DNA from: Veillonella ratti
Lineage (GTDB): Bacteria; Bacillota; Negativicutes; Veillonellales; Veillonellaceae
Length of the DNA stretch: 43,485 nucleotides
Direction: 5' to 3'
NCBI RefSeq assembly: GCF_003992115.1
Contig: NZ_RQUX01000008.1
Location: forward strand, 51,516-95,000
Positions 41,730-43,485 of the stretch are shown here, piece by piece. The position numbers were made by a program, and so were the translations under genes. Each line of letters opens with the position of its first letter. The first letter of the stretch is position 1. The notes below the pieces were generated by a model, which worked only from the letters and a program-made list of their open reading frames with translations, ran no database searches and was not told the origin of the DNA.

Positions 41730-43301
41730 TTAAAAAAACCAACCAGCAATATAATCCATTTTTCCAACATTACTCGCTAAATTAGTAGCTATCTTAAGAT
41801 CAGCCTTTTGCTCTTTGGATTGTAAACTTGAACCAATATAAGGTGGATTTCCAATCAAATAAACCTCATCATTTTTATCATGAGGCAGTATCTCACTCCA
41901 ATCCAATCTAAGTGCATTACCTTGCGTAATATTTCCTGCATCATGCAATGGAAGAAATGGTGCTTTTAAATAGATTTCCCTCTCAGCTTCTAAATTCATC
42001 TGATATTCTGCAATCCACAAAGATAATCTAGCTACTTCATGAGCAAAGTCATCTAATTCAATACCATAAAAATGGCTAAGATTAATTTTAGATGCCTCAA
42101 AAAAATTGACAGTATTATCCTTCCGAATCTCACGCATAGAACGGAGAAGCTTAATTTCTAATCGTCGAAGCGCTTTATAAGTAATAATAAGAAAATTACC
42201 TGATCCACATGCAGGATCTAAAAATTTAATTTTAGAAATACGTTCATATAAACTTGATAATTCATTTAAATAATTAGCTCTATTTTCACGGCGAGTCCGC
42301 TCTGTTATGTTCTTATCTTCATTATTATTAACTTTTTCAATTATATCTTGATAACTCTTTTCTAACTCATCTAAAAAAAGAGGTCTTATCACTTTCATAA
42401 TATTCTCTACACTAGTATAGTGCATACCTGATACCGCACGTTGTTCTTTACTAGCTACAGTCTGTATCATTGCGCCTAAGATATCAGGATTTATTTCATT
42501 CCAATTTAAAAGCTCACCTGCTTCTAAAATTAGCTTTCTAGTTTTTCTGTCAAAGACCAATTCTGTATGAGCCTGGGTAAAAAGCTTTCCATTCACATAA
42601 GGAAAATCCTGCAACCATTTATCTTGGCTATCACGTTCAGAGATATCAAGGCTTGAAAAAATTATATTAAATAAATTATTTAAATCAGATCCATCTTCAG
42701 CTGATCGCATTTTTATAGCCGAAGTCAAAATTCCTTTTGGCATAATTTCTGTATCTTCAGCAAATAGTAAAAATAACAATCGAATTAAAAATAGATTAAA
42801 TTCTTTTTCTTTTACTGTCTGATCATCAAACTGATTAATCTTTTTTAATTCATCATATAAACGAGTAAATCTCTCTGCGGCTTTAATATCTGCAGGATTT
42901 TCTCTACTATAATCAATTCTTTCAACACCATTCCAAGGTAAGAAAAAATCAACATATATAGGTAGCTCTTTAAATTTAATATTCAAAGTATCGGCGTTCA
43001 TCAAATCTTTAGCTGCCAGTTCATGAAAATCAGTGACAATAATAAACCGTGGCTTGGACCGACGATTATTTAAACTACTCTCAATTTCAACTACCTTTGC
43101 GACAACAGATTGATCCTTCTGAATTTCCATAAACAGAACTTTATTTCGCACTTCAAACTCATGATTTTTTTTTATCCGTGTTAATGTCGACTTTGGAAAG
43201 TCATATAAAGCTAGAAAGTCATAAAAGAAAGTTGTTTTATCCAAATTATTAACCAATGCTTTGGCGCCATCTTCTATTGAGACAATATCTAATTTTCCCA
43301 T
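41730..43301 (-). CDS. MmeI-like DNA methyltransferase, N-terminal and catalytic part (ends at premature stop)
   Basis: 523 residues. About 1-150 match the MmeI N-terminal region by position but no convincing D...ExK nuclease set is visible. Next are a helical spacer (150-355), the SAM motif DPACGSGNF at 362-370, and the adenine-methylase motif NPPY at 485-488. It ends at AGWFF where relatives continue with Lys: the codon is TAA within a TTTTTTTAAGG run, one base away from AAA. The restored protein would be about 904 residues, the family length. It is the first gene of a four-gene overlapping operon with helicase and GIY-YIG proteins. Confidence 0.88.
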   Translation of the reverse strand: MGKLDIVSIEDGAKALVNNLDKTTFFYDFLALYDFPKSTLTRIKKNHEFEVRNKVLFMEIQKDQSVVAKVVEIESSLNNRRSKPRFIIVTDFHELAAKDLMNADTLNIKFKELPIYVDFFLPWNGVERIDYSRENPADIKAAERFTRLYDELKKINQFDDQTVKEKEFNLFLIRLLFLLFAEDTEIMPKGILTSAIKMRSAEDGSDLNNLFNIIFSSLDISERDSQDKWLQDFPYVNGKLFTQAHTELVFDRKTRKLILEAGELLNWNEINPDILGAMIQTVASKEQRAVSGMHYTSVENIMKVIRPLFLDELEKSYQDIIEKVNNNEDKNITERTRRENRANYLNELSSLYERISKIKFLDPACGSGNFLIITYKALRRLEIKLLRSMREIRKDNTVNFFEASKINLSHFYGIELDDFAHEVARLSLWIAEYQMNLEAEREIYLKAPFLPLHDAGNITQGNALRLDWSEILPHDKNDEVYLIGNPPYIGSSLQSKEQKADLKIATNLASNVGKMDYIAGWFF

Positions 43302-43485
43302 AATTAATACCTTTCTTCATTTATGCACTTTTACACTCAACCTTTATTACACCTACTGTATAATTATTAACAACACATAATTGGTCACCATATATCGCAA
43401 CCACCTATTTAAAGATTCTTACCACCATCTAAAATTTTATGTAGAAAAAATTATACTTTTATCACTTAGTAACTAATAATAATGG

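Overview
The window looks like chromosomal DNA of a low-GC anaerobe that uses strong Gram-positive-style ribosome binding sites. The mix of an L-cysteine desulfidase, a nickel carbon monoxide dehydrogenase, a TelA/XpaC pair and many restriction genes would fit a Negativicute such as Veillonella. That placement is inference from gene content; there is no rRNA or marker gene to confirm it. I see no tRNA, rRNA, CRISPR array, transposase, integrase or phage structural gene.

Layout, left to right. 1-4.0 kb: cyuA-like desulfidase, an aldehyde dehydrogenase with its own promoter and terminator, and a small unknown gene ending in 24-bp repeats. 4.0-10.8 kb (minus strand): a type I restriction operon, mrr-hsdM-hsdS-hsdR. 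Here hsdS is cut by a ~0.7 kb segment bounded by a perfect 17-bp inverted repeat, and hsdR is frameshifted. 11.0-14.7 kb (minus): an HsdM-HsdS fusion with degenerate methylase motifs, followed by four small genes, three of which share a motif. 14.7-15.5 kb: a repeat-rich intergenic region. 15.5-17.4 kb (plus): xpaC-telA. 17.5-24.9 kb (minus): an HTH/superoxide-reductase-like protein, a GIY-YIG/DUF4357 protein, a broken AAA+ remnant, mcrB-mcrC, an esterase, and two unknown small genes. 25.1-27.3 kb (plus): cooS with a histidine-rich N-terminus. 27.4-34.0 kb (minus): a secreted PQQ-type sugar dehydrogenase, a Fic protein, an rRNA uracil methyltransferase, a RhuM protein and a DUF2827 protein. 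34.3-36.7 kb (plus): a second HsdM-HsdS fusion plus one unknown gene. 36.8-37.2 kb: two very small genes. 37.5-43.3 kb (minus): an overlapping operon of an MmeI-like methyltransferase, a DEAD/DEAH helicase and a GIY-YIG protein.

The window is thus a defence island interleaved with metabolic genes. At least four restriction-type loci are present (type I + Mrr, McrBC, and the MmeI-like/helicase/GIY-YIG cluster, plus two methylase-specificity fusions). Several are disrupted in this copy: hsdS by an inversion that looks reversible, hsdR by a frameshift, the MmeI-like gene by a single in-frame TAA, the GIY-YIG gene by a probable frameshift, and an AAA+ gene by deletion.

The strongest leads are (1) the invertible hsdS, where flipping the segment restores one in-frame full-length specificity subunit; (2) the three-part methyltransferase/helicase/GIY-YIG operon; (3) the two paralogous pseudo-methylase/specificity fusions with small companion genes; and (4) a CO dehydrogenase in which one C-cluster cysteine is replaced by aspartate.
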